A DNA stretch of 64,000 bases from Psilocybe azurescens (taxonomy: Eukaryota > Basidiomycota > Agaricomycetes > Agaricales > Agrocybaceae). The translations under genes were made by a program, and so were the position numbers. This document shows, one piece after another, positions 1-12,200 of the stretch. Position 1 is the stretch's first letter. Each line of letters opens with the position of its first letter. The stretch is taken from assembly GCA_023853785.1 (NCBI GenBank), contig JAJIRX010000714.1, forward strand, positions 121,977-185,976, in the 5' to 3' direction. The notes under the pieces are model-generated. The model was given only the letters and a program-made list of their open reading frames with translations, had not been told where the DNA came from and ran no database searches.

Positions 1-370
1 AGTATTGTCGCGGACAAGAGCAGTATAGTCTTGTGTAATGTCCATAGAGCGCGTGGTATTAGAGTCGTCTCCAGCCGATGGTGTTGGCTGGCTCGTCGGT
101 TGCGATGACAAGTCAACATTCAGGGTGTTGATTGAAGCTTTGAGGATACTTTTCCTTGGGGCCTGACAGGATATCGAATAGGTAACATTTAAAGCGAGAC
201 TATTGAGTCATACATACCAGAGAGCGTCGTGCCTTAGCCATTGGGCTCAGCGCAGCACCTGGAACTATGCTATGCGCTCGCCGTCTACCCTTCGGCACAA
301 GTGAAGGCTGGTTCTGGTTTGGCACCGCGATGGACCTTCGGCGGTTGGGAGATACCTTCTTTGGTGCCAT
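1..370 (-). CDS. spc7: Spc7/KNL1 kinetochore scaffold, N-terminal part (runs off left edge)
   Basis: This is the beginning of the kinetochore scaffold that recruits spindle-checkpoint proteins. The ATG is at 370 and a GT-AG intron spans 163-217; the two exons read in phase to position 1, giving about 105 residues. Visible hallmarks are the basic N-terminus MAPKKVSPNRRRS, the segment RRRAHSIVPG followed by LSPMAKARRSL and APRKSILKAS (the basic region and PP1-associated part of Spc7/KNL1), and an MELT-like repeat SMDITQDYTAL near residue 90, the type phosphorylated by Mps1 to bind Bub proteins. The rest of the protein (MELT array, coiled coil, RWD) lies outside the window. It is divergent from the kinesin-6 gene, with an ACGCGT element about 120 bp upstream. 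The identification rests on motif order and is strong for such a short piece. Confidence 0.85.
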
Positions 371-899
371 GATATGCCTGTCAAAACACTAGAGTCGTAG
401 AAAAACAGTGAGAAATCAAGAAATATCCGGAGATCCAAATAGATATAGGAAGAGTTGAGGGAGAGTGTCGAGAGTGGCAAGTAAACAGACGCGTTGAATT
501 CCTGTCAATCCGCGGGAGCTCGGGTACAATCTACATAAACATCACGTGTATAAGGGCACCAAACCTTCAAAGTTACAAGTAACGCTAAAGATAATTGTTT
601 ACAAGATTAAAACACAAGTATTATAATTCAATAAATTTACTAATAGCTGTTAAACTTAAAAGAGTATTTATACTGACAGAATAGAAATTTCAATAAGTAT
701 TTCTTCAATCTGTGGTGTCAATATTAACAGATATTAACACCCAAACGCCATCATGTGACCTTGAGCGCGTTCATCACGCGCGTGTTTGCCTCGCGTCACG
801 CTCATCATTTCCCAATTAAGAGATTGCAAACCTGAAAATTGGTCAGGTCGTGCCACTCGTACAACTCTGTTCAACTCCCTTTCACAGAATCCTTAATCC
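371..899. other. Divergent promoter region between spc7 and the kinesin-6 gene
   Basis: This 529 bp gap separates the two start codons. It has an AT-rich middle (about 560-740) and GC-rich blocks near each gene. It holds ACGCGT at 489-494 and the palindrome CACGCGCGTG at 775-784. I see no coding exon in it; the ORF on the minus strand at 265-480 only overlaps the spc7 start in another frame. Confidence 0.6.
489..494. promoter_or_regulatory. MCB-like ACGCGT element upstream of spc7
   Basis: A perfect MluI cell-cycle box (ACGCGT) lies 119 bp upstream of the spc7 ATG. In yeasts this is the MBF binding site that drives G1/S genes. The hexamer also occurs elsewhere in the window, so its function is inferred from position and gene type only. 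Confidence 0.4.
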
Positions 900-3800
900 A
901 TGTCGGGTAAATTAACAGCAACCAGGGCATCGTCCAGAGCCAAAACAACAACCACTGCCATTCCTACAGCGACGAGAACAACTAGAGCACGGGCGGCCAC
1001 CGGGAAGAGTGCCGCACCCGTTATTGAAACACCAGCCCCAGTAGCGGTCAAGAAGAATGTCGGCAGGAAACCTCTCGTGAGCAAAGACAACTCCGTTGAT
1101 GTCCCTGCGCCTGCGAACAAGCCGAAAGCAAAGACTGCCCCAGTTCGAAAAGCTGGCAAATTGGCCATTGAAGGAGGAGACTCTGAACGGGAGCCCATTA
1201 TGGTGAGCTGGCTTCTTGTGGCATGTCGACTACTTCCCTCAAATGTATCAAGGCATATCTTCGCATACGACCGCAGAATGGAGATGAAGAGCCTGCGGCT
1301 TCTCCTTATTTGACCCCACTTTCAGATACAAGTGTGAACATGACGGATCCGCAAGATTCTCAGAATGGTCGCTCCAAGTATCGATTTTCGACTGTGACGC
1401 CTTCGTCTCTGTACACTTTCTCTCATGTGTTTCCTCCCAGTACGACACAATCCGATTTCTTTACCAAAACAACACTTCCCCTCGTAAAGGATGTTCTGGT
1501 CGGCCAAAATGGTCTTTTGTTCACTTACGGCGTCACAAATTCTGGCAAAACATATACCGTGCAAGGTGGAGCAGATAAAGGCACTGCGGGAATTCTACCC
1601 AGATCTTTAGATGTCATCTTCAACAGCATTGAAGGTTTGCATGGTGATGGAAGAGTAAGTGGAGATAGAATATCATCATTGATTCATCATCTTATGGGCT
1701 TTCTATTCTCAAGTATCGACCCGTGCGCTTGCACGGGGTAGAACTCTCCGATGATCTTGATTCTAGGGCACCTCCCACCATGCCTGAGCCTGCTTTAGCT
1801 GATGTCCTGGGATCTTTCGATACAGCCGAAACAGAATTCGACATCGATCCTACAATAATCTCAGTGGATCGTAACCACGAGTACACCATCTGGATATCGT
1901 ACGCAGAAGTATACAACGAGAAGGTGTACGATCTCCTAGCTTCTGTGAAAGACGAATCAAATATTCGCCCCGAGGGTGCACGTCCACGGCCTACAGGAGG
2001 CCAATCTCTTCTTCTGACTAGGCAGGCCTTGCCTTTGAGACCGTCTCCTGCCTTCGATGCAATTGACACTGATTCTGGCGGAAAATACATCGCTGGTCTT
2101 CGTCAGTTCCGCGTCCACAGCGCTGCACAAGCAAAAGCACTTGTCAAACTCGGTCAGCTCCATCGCCGTGTCTTTGGTACATTAGCAAATAGTGAAAGCA
2201 GTAGAAGTCATGGTATGGTCATTATAAAGGTGGTTAGAGGTCATCGAGGCGAACGAAGCGTACGTTTTCAACCCTGCTGTATAAGCATGTATTAAATGCT
2301 AAATATACAAACTACCAGGATCCAACATCGTTGCAAATATCCAGACTAACTCTCGTTGATCTCGCAGGATCTGAACGCACGAAACATACCCATACAACAG
2401 GTGATCGACTGAAGGAGGCGGGAAATATCAACAAATCACTTATGGTTCTTGGACAATGCTTGGAAGTGATGCGTTCTAATCAACGGAAAATTGGAATGAG
2501 CCTCTCCAGCGATTCAGTCAAGGAAGGTCGCGTCGATACAAGAGATGTAAAGAAAGGATTGGCTGTTGTTCCTTTTAGACACAGCAAACTAACTGAAGCT
2601 TTGATGGACTATTTCGTGGGCGATGGAAAGACGGTATGCCAAAATTGACATGTGGCTAAAAAGTTTTAATCATTATCTTGCTTGCCCAGGTAATGATTGT
2701 CAACGTCAATCCTTACGATACAGGCTACGACGAGAATTCTCATGTAATGAAGTTCGCTGCTCTTGCAAGGGAGGTCTATGTTACTCCGGCACCTGCACCC
2801 CTCCAGCGGGTGCCCCAAGTGGGCCCAGGTAGCTTGCATGGAAAGAAAATAAAAAATTTAGGCCCTCTTACTCTGAGCGACCCCGAAATTGTGCCTCGTC
2901 CATTCACGAGAAAGGTTACTATTTCAATGAATGGCCATGAACACGGCAAGAAGCCGGTGGAAGCTATCCTTGAGGTTCGCGAGGGTATGTCAACATCTAC
3001 ACCTGTAATTTCGTTAGCTTACCGGCTTTTTGTAGACGATGAACCACATGAAGAACCCGACAGAGATCAGGACGACGATCCCATTAATCCTCTGGTTGAT
3101 GCCCTTTTCGATGAAGTGGAACATCTTCGTCTTCAGGTATGTCAGCTCTTACAATGCTGTACCTATGCGACCATCTCATCTGTCTGACTTCAGATTTTCG
3201 AATCTGAGATGAGATGCGCTCTAATTGAAGCTGAAACCCGTGAAGAAGTCATGCGAGAAATGGAGGAGCGCATGAAGATGATGGAAGAAATGTACTCTAG
3301 GCGCTTGATGAGTGAGGTGAGTTGTCCACTGTCAAGATTACTTCCATTAATTACCAACTGTTAAAAATGCAGCTGGAACGGAATGAGCTAAAGACAGACG
3401 CTAAAATCGATATGCTACATCAATCTGGCTTATTTGGCAGCCCTACGAAGGCTTCTCGCTATGTTGCTGTGCATGACGATCTCTCGGAGGAGGAGGAAGA
3501 CGTTGAAATGAGCCTAGTAAGTAGAATCTTGACTCACCATCCCGTCTCTGCATTGATTGGACCCGAAAGGTTGATTACGGTGAAGAGAATTTCTCAGAGG
3601 ACAATGAGGACGATGGCTCGATGTCATTGTCGCCTTTGGCGACGAAAACAAGCAAATCGCCCAGGAAGTCCAGTGTCGCCCCACAACCCGTCATTGAGAA
3701 GCGAAATTTTATCCCCGACCCTCCTATGCTGCCTTCAGATTCTGAGGATGCACAACTAACTGAAACAGATGTCAGTGATGAAGAAACACCCAGTACAGCT

Positions 3801-4365
3801 CCTTCGCGCACTACAGCAAGCGAGTCAAACTTCGATGACCAGGACGAAGATGAGTATACCGATGATGACGAAGACGAGGAAGAAGATGAATGGCAACCCC
3901 TTCTGCAAAGATGTCGAAGGGAAAGAGACCTCCTTCTCCCAGTGTCAGCTCTTCGCCCTCGAAAGCTCGTCAACCCGTTGTCTCAAAAGTGTCTTCGAAA
4001 AAATCCAGAGTCTCGAAACTGGCACAAGACATGGATGACTTGGATATCAAAAGCCACTCTGCTGGTGAATTCTACTTTAATTTTCTCCAATAATAACCAT
4101 GGAATTAAAACTTATGCCCAAGGCACTGACAAAAACGGCGACGACGACGACGACGAATTGCTACTTCCAGTGGTTAAAAAGAAGAAACGGTATGTCATTT
4201 TATTTGATGCGTTTTATTTCTTTGCCTTATTCCTGTGTTTTTTGCAGAATAATCACCAATAAACCCATTATGACAGAGGAGGACATCGAAAGGGCTACAT
4301 ATAATGCGGAGAAACAGATAGCCAAGGTCCAAGGAGCTGGGACGATCCGACGCTTTGGCAAGTAG
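900..4365 (+). CDS. Kinesin-6 family motor (MKLP/KIF20-type)
   Basis: Plus-end-directed microtubule motor of the kinesin-6 class, which acts in the spindle midzone and cytokinesis. The start at 900 gives a basic, Thr/Ala-rich head extension of about 100 residues. Introns fall at 1203-1252, 1655-1713, 2260-2318, 2634-2689, 2985-3035, 3137-3193, 3317-3372, 3517-3569, 4065-4122 and 4190-4247. The motor shows AYLRIRP, the P-loop GVTNSGKTYT (about residues 194-203, Asn as in KIF20), switch I NSESSRSH, switch II LVDLAGSER, and the closing VPFRHSKLTEAL. A coiled coil (EAETREEVMREMEERMKMM) follows, then an acidic stretch and a basic tail ending TIRRFGK. Expected length is about 965 residues. The acidic exon (frame up to about 3885) and the Ser/Lys-rich stretch beginning near 3890 are in different frames; one extra base would join them. 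This is most likely a sequence error. Confidence 0.88.
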
Positions 4366-4689
4366 GCGGAAGTGTACAAGTTCGCTAAAGCTGGCTTCAT
4401 CGACTTTATTTAATGTATACGAATTAGAAATATCACCCAGATATTGTATCAAACCTACTTGTACCGTTATTTTTCATGTATAGGCGCCTCAGGTCAAACC
4501 AAGGCCAAAGTCATGCGAGAGGAAAAGGCGCGTTTCGCGATCAATTAACCAAACAACACGTCAACAACGCCATAGTAATCGACTTGCCCATAAACCCAGC
4601 TTTTCGGCACCTGCCACCTCGATACGTCAACACTTAACTAATGCTCAACGGTCGACCCTGAGTTAAGATCATTTCTTTTTTCTGCCAGC
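4366..4689. other. Intergenic, kinesin 3' end to UNG promoter
   Basis: This 324 bp gap contains no ORF of interest. Its only notable sequence is the GC-rich block at 4527-4540, which contains the MBF/E2F-like TTTCGCGA described separately. Confidence 0.5.
4533..4540. promoter_or_regulatory. MBF/E2F-like TTTCGCGA element upstream of UNG
   Basis: TTTCGCGA lies about 150 bp upstream of the uracil-DNA glycosylase ATG, inside a longer GCG-rich block. It resembles fungal MBF/SBF and E2F sites. Yeast UNG1 is a known G1/S-regulated gene, which makes the placement plausible, but this is inference. Confidence 0.35.
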
Positions 4690-6107
4690 ATGCCAAAAGA
4701 CACGACTCAGGAAACCAGGCTGACCAGCCACGATGAATTGCAAGCTCCGACTGCGTCAGACGAGGTGACCGTTGAGCAAAGAACTTCGGCACATAGTGTC
4801 GTGAAGGCCTCAACTCTGACAGAAATGTGGGGCGGTAAATCAATGAGCAAAGCTACGAAAATGCCAATCTCAACCACAACTACGAAGGTTACAGTTGAAG
4901 ACGACCAATCCAATGAACCAGCTACCCCTACGCCTTCGTCTTCGAACGGTCCCTCAAAAACTTTGATTGCTCTCACTCGAGCCATCCTAGACTCGCTGGA
5001 AAACGATACAATGGAAGAATCGTGGCAGAATGCTCTTTCAACCGAGTTCCAAAAGTCCTACTTCACATCGGTTTGTCTTTCTTAATACTGAAGTAGCTGA
5101 ACGCGTCCTGACTTTTCGTAGCTCAAAAATTCCTCCTTACGGAGTGTACTTCCTACACTGTGTACCCAAGCGGTGAAAAACACTTTATTTGATCATTCGA
5201 TATCCTTCTGATTAATTTTGACAGTGGATAACATATATTCCTGGTCTAGACTGACTCCGCTTGACCAAGTCAAGGTTGTCATTCTGGGTCAGGTTGGTAA
5301 TCACCTTTCTACAACCTGTTTACATAGCTCATTAGTTTCATTCAGGACCCATATCATGATGTAGGACAAGCTCACGGTGAGGCGCTCTAGAATTATTCCT
5401 GGGCCTATGTCTAACTTAAAAGGTGTTAGGACTATCTTTTTCCGTGCTGTCACCCACAAAACCCCCTCCGTCATTGAAAAATATTTACAAGCAATTAGAA
5501 GCTGACTTTCCTGGATTTAAAGCACCAAAGACTGGGTAAGATGACTTTCGTCTGTGATGCCAACATCTAGATACATATATCTGAGTTCTGATTATTTTAT
5601 TAGTGATCTCTCGCCAGTTGCAAAGCAGGGAGTTCTATGGCTTAATACAAGTTTGACTGTCCGCGCGCATAAAGCTGGCTCGCATGCTCGCAAAGGATGG
5701 GAAACGTTCACCGCCCAAGTAATCCGCGCAGTGCTTAACAGGAAAAATGTTGAGGAAGGTGTTGTCTTTATGGCGTGGGGTATGCCCGCTCAAAAGACAT
5801 TTACCGCTATCGGTATAGATGAAGTGCGTTGCAACATACATTTCAATTTGCTCTAGGTTCTGAATAATAATCATAGAAAAAACATCTTCTCCTGAAGTAA
5901 GTATCTCATACAACGCTATACTCGTCATAGCAGGGAACTCATAAATTAATTAATTCGCACCTCCCTATTAGATCTCCTCATCCCTCTCCTCTTTCTGCCC
6001 ACAGAGGGTTCCTTGGAAACCAACACTTTCGCAAGGCGAACGAATGGCTTAACGAGAAGTATGGCAAAGATGCCGAGATCGACTGGATGGTGCTGGCCGC
6101 AAAATGA
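4690..6107 (+). CDS. ung1: Uracil-DNA glycosylase (family 1)
   Basis: Removes uracil from DNA as the first step of base-excision repair, in nucleus and/or mitochondria. The ATG at 4690 gives a long Ser/Thr-rich N-terminal region, followed by the UNG fold. Motifs are VVILGQDPYHD with the catalytic Asp, [19 protein letters not shown], the motif around [12 protein letters not shown], and the C-terminal [13 protein letters not shown] with the catalytic His. The protein ends WMVLAAK at 6107. About eight exons with introns near 5075-5121, 5173-5224, 5292-5344, 5376-5432, 5537-5605, 5824-5876 and 5898-5971 read in phase, with one exception. The conserved YF-x-x-LKKFLL stretch would need six A residues where five are present at 5125-5129. 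Using a weak donor at 5075 (rather than 5071) avoids a frameshift at the cost of one inserted residue. Length is about 335 residues. Confidence 0.93.
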
Positions 6108-6195
6108 TTCTTTTCTCTTTCCTCATCTATTCTGAATATATACCCATTCATAATCTTGTTATATTTACCTACTGTACATATCTTTCGATCAACTT

Positions 6196-7543
6196 TCACG
6201 ATGCCTTGTCAATACTGGTGCGATCTATTTCTATCGGCTTCCACTCTGAGGTCACACGTAATTCGCCATCTGGACAACCACTTAACGGCCACCACACCCT
6301 TCCTTCGTCCTGCGCTGCTAGAAGTTCGTTGAGAGCAAGAGTCAAATGCCCATAAACAATAGTTTCATTCCCTTCATATCGTTCGGCGATTTTTATGACG
6401 ATTATGGTCGATGCTTTTGCAAAGCATAAGAAATCAAAGACTGAATTCCATGCAGGGAAGTCAGGGCAATATGATGCCTTCGTTTTATGGAATGGGGCTT
6501 CGGCCCAACCGAGGCTTGTTATTGCGATGAGTTTACTTGGCTTCCTTGCGTACAACTCCCATTTGAGGTCCTTCGCGCGTTGTATCTGCAATGTGAGGAT
6601 CCCGGTATCTGAAAACAAATGGATTAGAATGTATATGAACCAATGTAAACTGTTTGGACTGCGGGCTCACCACAGGGATGTGTGATCTCTCTTGGGTTGG
6701 AAACAGGATAGTAAAATATGTCGAAGAGTATTGTTCCTGTATGTTTATCGATATTTTTATGATGGGCAATTCCTGGCCGATTCGTCTTGATTCCTCCTTC
6801 AGGAGAACAAGGGGAAACAGGGAATGTCCAATAATTCCAGTTCGGAAAAATCTATGATGATTGAGAACTTTGAAAACCAAGTCCTCTTGCAGAGAATATA
6901 TTATAATATATGTCGATTCCGCGAACCAGGTGGGAGAATAACTGCATGGAACTGTGTTAGAAAAATAGAATGCCTTGAAGATAAAGTGATTGATTACGTT
7001 TTAGCTTCCAAAGTAGTGGATCTGGTTTCTGAGCGGCCTTGAACTCCAATGAGAACGGACGGACGAGGCTTTGAAAGTTTTCTTTTGATATTGGCCACTT
7101 GTATTACTACACGAACGACCCCGATAGCTCTTGGATGTGGGATAATGTTTGTGGAAATAGGCACATAATGGTTCGTATGCTCTCGAAAACAGCTCAGAAC
7201 CACATCATAAATATTCCGCATCTGATAGCATGTTTGAATCATCATTTTTATGAAAAAATTGGAACATACAGAAATTATGTCCCTGTCGTTCGACGTCATG
7301 ACTTTAAGCCCTGCAAGGTTGAAGTGAAAAATGGCTTTTGGGTGTGGCGGTCAATGAGCATGTCCGCTTTATGATAGCTATAATGGGCTTCTGATGGCGT
7401 CGTGTTGTCCGCAACACATGTATGAGGTTATTCCGCAGCAAGTAGCATCACAAAATAGTTGAGAACATACTCGGAGGAAACAATGATGGCAAGGTTGAAA
7501 CTAACACAAGTAGAAGCCCAGCGGCCAGCCATCCAGATTGCAT
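6196..7543 (-). CDS. Truncated tricalbin-like C2 protein (diverged partial copy)
   Basis: This gene resembles a shortened copy of the full tricalbin downstream. From ATG 7543 it encodes a hydrophobic N-terminus (MQSGWLAAGLLLVLVSTLPS), then after an intron LKVMTSNDRDIISVCSNFFIK. That segment aligns by eye with the end of the tricalbin SMP domain (MKLMSNFPHVQVVDICFLEK). A C2 start AIGVVRVVIQVANIK follows, then YSPTWFAESTYIII, like YNPTWMETKYLLI of the neighbour. A final C2 begins TGILTLQIQRAKDL and ends WWPLSGCPDGELRVTSEWKP, stop at 6196. Most of the SMP domain and several C2 domains are absent. One exon junction near 6658-6680 does not resolve in frame with GT-AG sites. Whether it is expressed, or a decaying duplicate, cannot be told. 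It is convergent with UNG. Confidence 0.55.
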
Positions 7544-8033
7544 TCGTTTGTATTTGATTTTCGAGGTTCGAGGTTCTAGGTTCCAGATTCGATTGAGAGA
7601 TTGAATGATAGTTTGACTACAGCGAAGATTTATGGGAAAAAAGGCAGGAACGAAAACACAATATATGCAGTGGCTCGGACAAGACTGGGAATCAGATTTT
7701 GGCACAGATTGACATCCATTGGTGAGACTTGTGTGTGGCTTGGAATATGAATTAATCCCGTTGACCTCGCATGCCCTGTGTAAGCAGCGAGGTAGCAATT
7801 GCAAAGATGGGAAACGACTCATGCAAGCAGCAAGCAACAGCTTGAAGGCAGCTTGAAGGCAACTGGGATCTGGGTGGCCTTGTACACGTTCAGTGTTCGT
7901 GCTTAGGTTTATTAGCTTCGGGGGTTACTGACAATGATCCGGATTTAGATAATTATCCAAACATTGGAACCTCGATAGAACCCTTCTTGAACTTGTCTTG
8001 AGCATCGACAAACTATCATCAAGATTGAGTAAG
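7544..8033. other. Intergenic between the C2 fragment and mtq2 (divergent)
   Basis: This 490 bp stretch separates two divergent start codons. A minus-strand ORF runs through it in frame with the C2 fragment's N-terminus, but its residues look random, so I keep the start at 7543. No other signal was recognised. Confidence 0.4.
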
Positions 8034-9025
8034 ATGATACCCACGCCGGATCTCTCTCATCTAACAAAGAGAGATTACGACGACATGTATGAACCTGCAG
8101 GTAATACACCAATCACCCTCCATCCCAACCTATCTCAACAGTACATTTGTCGAATAGAAGACACTTTTCTGCTGCTAGATGTGCTCGAGACCGATGCGGA
8201 AAGCCTGAAAAGCTTGAAGCCTCTTGTATGCTTAGAAGTGGGGTAAGAGTGCACGTTAAGGGACGCGTTTAACCCACTAATGTACGTCAAGGTCTGGATC
8301 AGGATGCGTCACTAGTTTCATTGGAAAGATTCTTGGTCCTTCCGTACGTGCGTTTTAACTTGCTATTAAGGCTGTACAATTTCACTGACGACCTATCCAG
8401 TATATTTGTGCACCGACATAAACCCACACGCATGTAGATGCACTCGCCGGACTGGCGCACAAAATCACGTCAGTAAACGTGAACACCATCTTTCTTCCCG
8501 ATTTTTTCACTCAAAGTACACAGGTTGATATCCATGTCGTGAATGGATCATTAGATGAGCCTTTCCAGAGCCGACTATCCCGCAAAATTGACATTATTCT
8601 ATTCAATCCGCCATACGTTCCGACCTCAGAAGAAGAAGCCGCTATTGCGCAAAGCTCTCGAGACATAGGAGGCGCTTGGGCTGGCGGTTCAGATGGCATG
8701 CTAATCACAAATGTTCTTCTGCAACGTATCGAAGTACCTCTTTCCATTTTGCGTATATTTCCGTGGTTGATAGCTTCATCTGTAGGCATTGTTGTCGCCA
8801 AAAGGACGATTTTATCTCGTTGCGCTGAAGCAAAATAACGTTCCCAAGATAATACAGATGATGCAGGAGCGATTCCATCTATCTGGAGAAGTACGCATAT
8901 CCCTAAATTTCTTGTTAAAGTCGAGAGCTGATCATATTTGACAGATTGTGTTGCAGCGGCGTGCTGGCCGAGAACATTTGTTTATAATTCGGTTTTTAAG
9001 GCAGGATAATGTACCAAATCAATGA
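8034..9025 (+). CDS. mtq2: eRF1 glutamine methyltransferase catalytic subunit (Mtq2/N6AMT1)
   Basis: Methylates the GGQ glutamine of translation termination factor eRF1, using S-adenosylmethionine, as a heterodimer with Trm112. The start at 8034 gives MIPTPDLSHL, then YEPAEDTFLLLDVLE, the SAM-binding CLEVGSGSGCVTSFI, LYLCTDINPHA and the diagnostic catalytic NPPYVPT. AWAGGSDGM and the ending LSPKGRFYLVALKQNN follow. Seven exons are read: 8034-8100, 8158-8242, 8292-8347, 8401-8468, 8524-8733, 8786-8890 and 8945-9025. All join in phase without any frame break. Length, about 220 residues, matches the family. An earlier ATG at 7998 is in the same frame but the family start is MIPTP. Confidence 0.93.
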
Positions 9026-9229
9026 AATAGATTTTGGTCATTAATAACAGCGAAGATCGCAATGCGGTCCTACAAAGTAGACAACTGTCGAAAGCATAAA
9101 TTATTACTACGAGCTACTGATAAGTCCTGATGCAGATATGAGATGAGTGAAAGCAAAAAGAAAGTAAGTAGATGCCTATAATGGGTGGCATATGGGTCCG
9201 TTGAAAACGACAAGCGTTGAAAAATATTA

Positions 9230-12200
9230 TCATGACTCGTCATGGTCATTAGGGCGTCGACCTCGCATGCTGAACCGCGATGGAGATGTTAGGATAGATG
9301 TTGTCCTTGTTATTTGTTCTCCGGAATGGACCGAGGAACCGCTGCTTGCATTGGGATTGGACGAAGCATCGAATTCCAAGCGTAGCCTCAAAAGACCTCC
9401 TTGCCGTATTTCGACGAAGACATCAGCGGATGATACACCTAGTGGTTTAATGTGGCGCCAGATCTGAGAGCAGAGAAACTTCGAATGAACAAAAAAAAGG
9501 CCTTGATGCTCGAATTTACTTACATCAATGTCGCCATCCCCAATTTCTTTATCCTTTCCAAGAGTTTTGTGATCATGAATCCACACGTACATTTTGGGCG
9601 TCAAAGCAGAAGCGGCAAAAATGAATGATTCATTCCTGAAAAGACAGAAGAATTAGGATGACATGAAAGGCGGAGGTTGAAGCATGACAACTCACCATTC
9701 TGGTGCATCAGTTTTTCCAGTATGTTTTGTCTTGAACTCTTTGTCGCCTAGACGAAGGGTAGCATAAGGTTTAACATCATGGTGAGGAAGATCTTTCGCG
9801 TTGAGCACAGTTACTCTGAGAGCACCGGGTTCATGTATGGCAACAGCTGCATGTCCATTATCCGTTGAAGGGAAGTTTGTAGATGCAGATTGAATCTGGT
9901 CAGATACGCCAACAGGCTGGGATATCTGCCCTGTAGGCAAGTCTGCAGGAACTCCTACGACATCTTCTATTTCCTTGTCTCCACCTCGCTTGAATACACC
10001 AGTGACACCATGGAAGACGCCTTTTCCTGCGCTGACTGGCAGACCGCCAAGAGTAGTCATTGCTCGTCCTGCAGTGGTAAAGGTTGACGTGTTTTTCCTC
10101 GATTTTGCAATGATTTCAGGTTGGAACACGAGTCGTAGTCGGACTTGACCCTTCTCGCCGTGTTTAGAACTCACGAGGTTGATTATTCGTTCTTGAGCGA
10201 GGAAAGGCTCGACATCTGAAAGATCAATCTTTCCAGTACCCAGACTTTTCGCTTGTTCAATTTGATTCCAGTCAAAGAGCTCGAGAGAGAAGTCTGCAGC
10301 AACTCGGGAAGGCTAAAATGACAATGCACATCGGGATATGAAGAATAAGAGTGTCCGCAAAAACGCACCACAGACACTTCGAAGTGTTCGTTCCATTCAG
10401 GAGTAACTGTTTTCTTCTTGGTCTGAGATTTAAAGATTTTCTGACCATTGAGCTGGAAGACGGCATAGGGATCGGATTTCCTATGATTCCAATTAGAATA
10501 CCGATATGTCATTCAAAATATTACGACATACCTCCTCTGTCAACACCACGAATTTCATGGCCGTCAATAAGATCAACACGTAGAATACCTTGATCTGAAA
10601 GGCAAAAGAGTGAATACAAAATTTGAACTTTTAGCGCCATATCACGTACTGTTGACGCTTTCTCTGGGCTCCAATTTGACAGGTACGGGGATGTATCGGG
10701 CCTCAACAGTGACAGACGACACATTCTTCCCATCCTCATCCGTCAACTCATAGGTACGCGGCCCAGCCTGATCAAGAACTCCAATTAGCATCACAAGAAG
10801 CAGGGAAACACGCCAACAAAGAGAGAGAAAAGATGCACCATTGTGGCCTGCAAAAGGTTTTGGAATTGCCTTTCCACTCGCCAATGATATCATCCTTGAG
10901 TTTTCGTCGGCTTCGTTCAAGCGAAGCCAGACATGTCCAAAAGTCGACCTCCTTGATGAACCCTTCACCGACGTAACCCCACTGAGCATGGACACTTCGA
11001 GCCTTGACGGTGCTGAAACACGGCCAGTAGCCGTCGTCAAGGAGTACTTCCACGCGCGCCTTCTTGGAGAGCCTGCCCGAGATGACATGGAAGACAATAA
11101 TGCCAGATTCTATCAAACGGTCAAGTAAGCCCGAGCGACATGACGATCGCGAAGCTAGAAAATAGTTACTCACGCTGGGCAAGCAATTCATCGTTGCTCA
11201 TTTCCACAAACACTTCCTTATTCTCCTGCGCAGGGGTTACAGGGCTAATGGGGCTGCCTCCACCAGAATTCCTCTTCGAGGCATCAGTCTTGTGCGACTT
11301 GGAACTCTTAGTCGATTTGCCAGACATGCTCATGGTATCCGTCGACTTTGCATCCTTGATAGAGTCCTTTGAGTCGGACGTAATCGTCACACCAGGGAGG
11401 AATATCATGCCCGTCCGAAGCTGTTTGATCTGTGGCATACCCGCCATCTTCGTCATTTCCTTGTTCGCGAGCGAGCTGGCCAGCTTCCGTGTTCTGTTTA
11501 TCGAACTTGTGGAACTTGACGTTGAGGGTAGGGATAAATTCGGCGGTGTAGTACAGCATGCCCTTGTGCACATTGCCTTGGTCAAGACGAATAGGGTCGG
11601 CAATGGTCTTGACGCCGTAAGATTGATATCGGTGTCGGGGGTCGTCTGGAGTTTCTGTAGCCAAATCGGAAACGTGAAGTTCGACAGAGCCCAGCGATCG
11701 ATCCTTTGTTAAGTGTTGATAATCCATACATTCGAGCATGAGATTCTGATAAAAACAAACGGGTCAGATAATTATATCGAATGTCAGGTATACGCTCTGT
11801 AACGGACCTCTTTCACAGTGTGGACTGTTTCAAAGTTTGAGAAAAGGTTTCAACAATGAGTTAGAAGGGCGCTCACCAGGAATGTATATAATCTGGTCCC
11901 AAACAGGATTCAAATCTATTTGAGACAATAAATAATATATCACAAGATAGAAAAATGGAAACCACGCACTGTTGTTGATGACCTCTGTCCGACCCTTGGT
12001 AACATTCTGAACTTGCACCCTAACATAAGGATCACTCTTTCCACCAAGCGTAGCTTCCACATTCCTGGAACAAGAAACTCGTCAAAAACTAGAAACTTTA
12101 CAGCAAGACCAGCCATAAAAAAACGCACTTTACGTCAGTTGCCTTGTCAATGACCAACTTTACTACACCAATGGGCGGTGCATACTGCTCGGAACCGTGC

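Noticed and set aside
893..1198. A 101-codon minus-strand ORF opposite the kinesin-6 N-terminus
   Set aside because: It is the antisense shadow of the low-complexity Thr/Ala-rich coding exon; there is no motif and no splice partner.
3575..3973. A Ser-rich minus-strand ORF opposite the kinesin tail
   Set aside because: It mirrors the acidic GAD/GAA repeats of the coding strand and has no independent support.
6660..6920. A premature stop in the truncated C2 gene that would make it a clear pseudogene
   Set aside because: Re-reading the bases gives ATT ATA ATA TAT, with no stop; only one unresolved exon junction remains.
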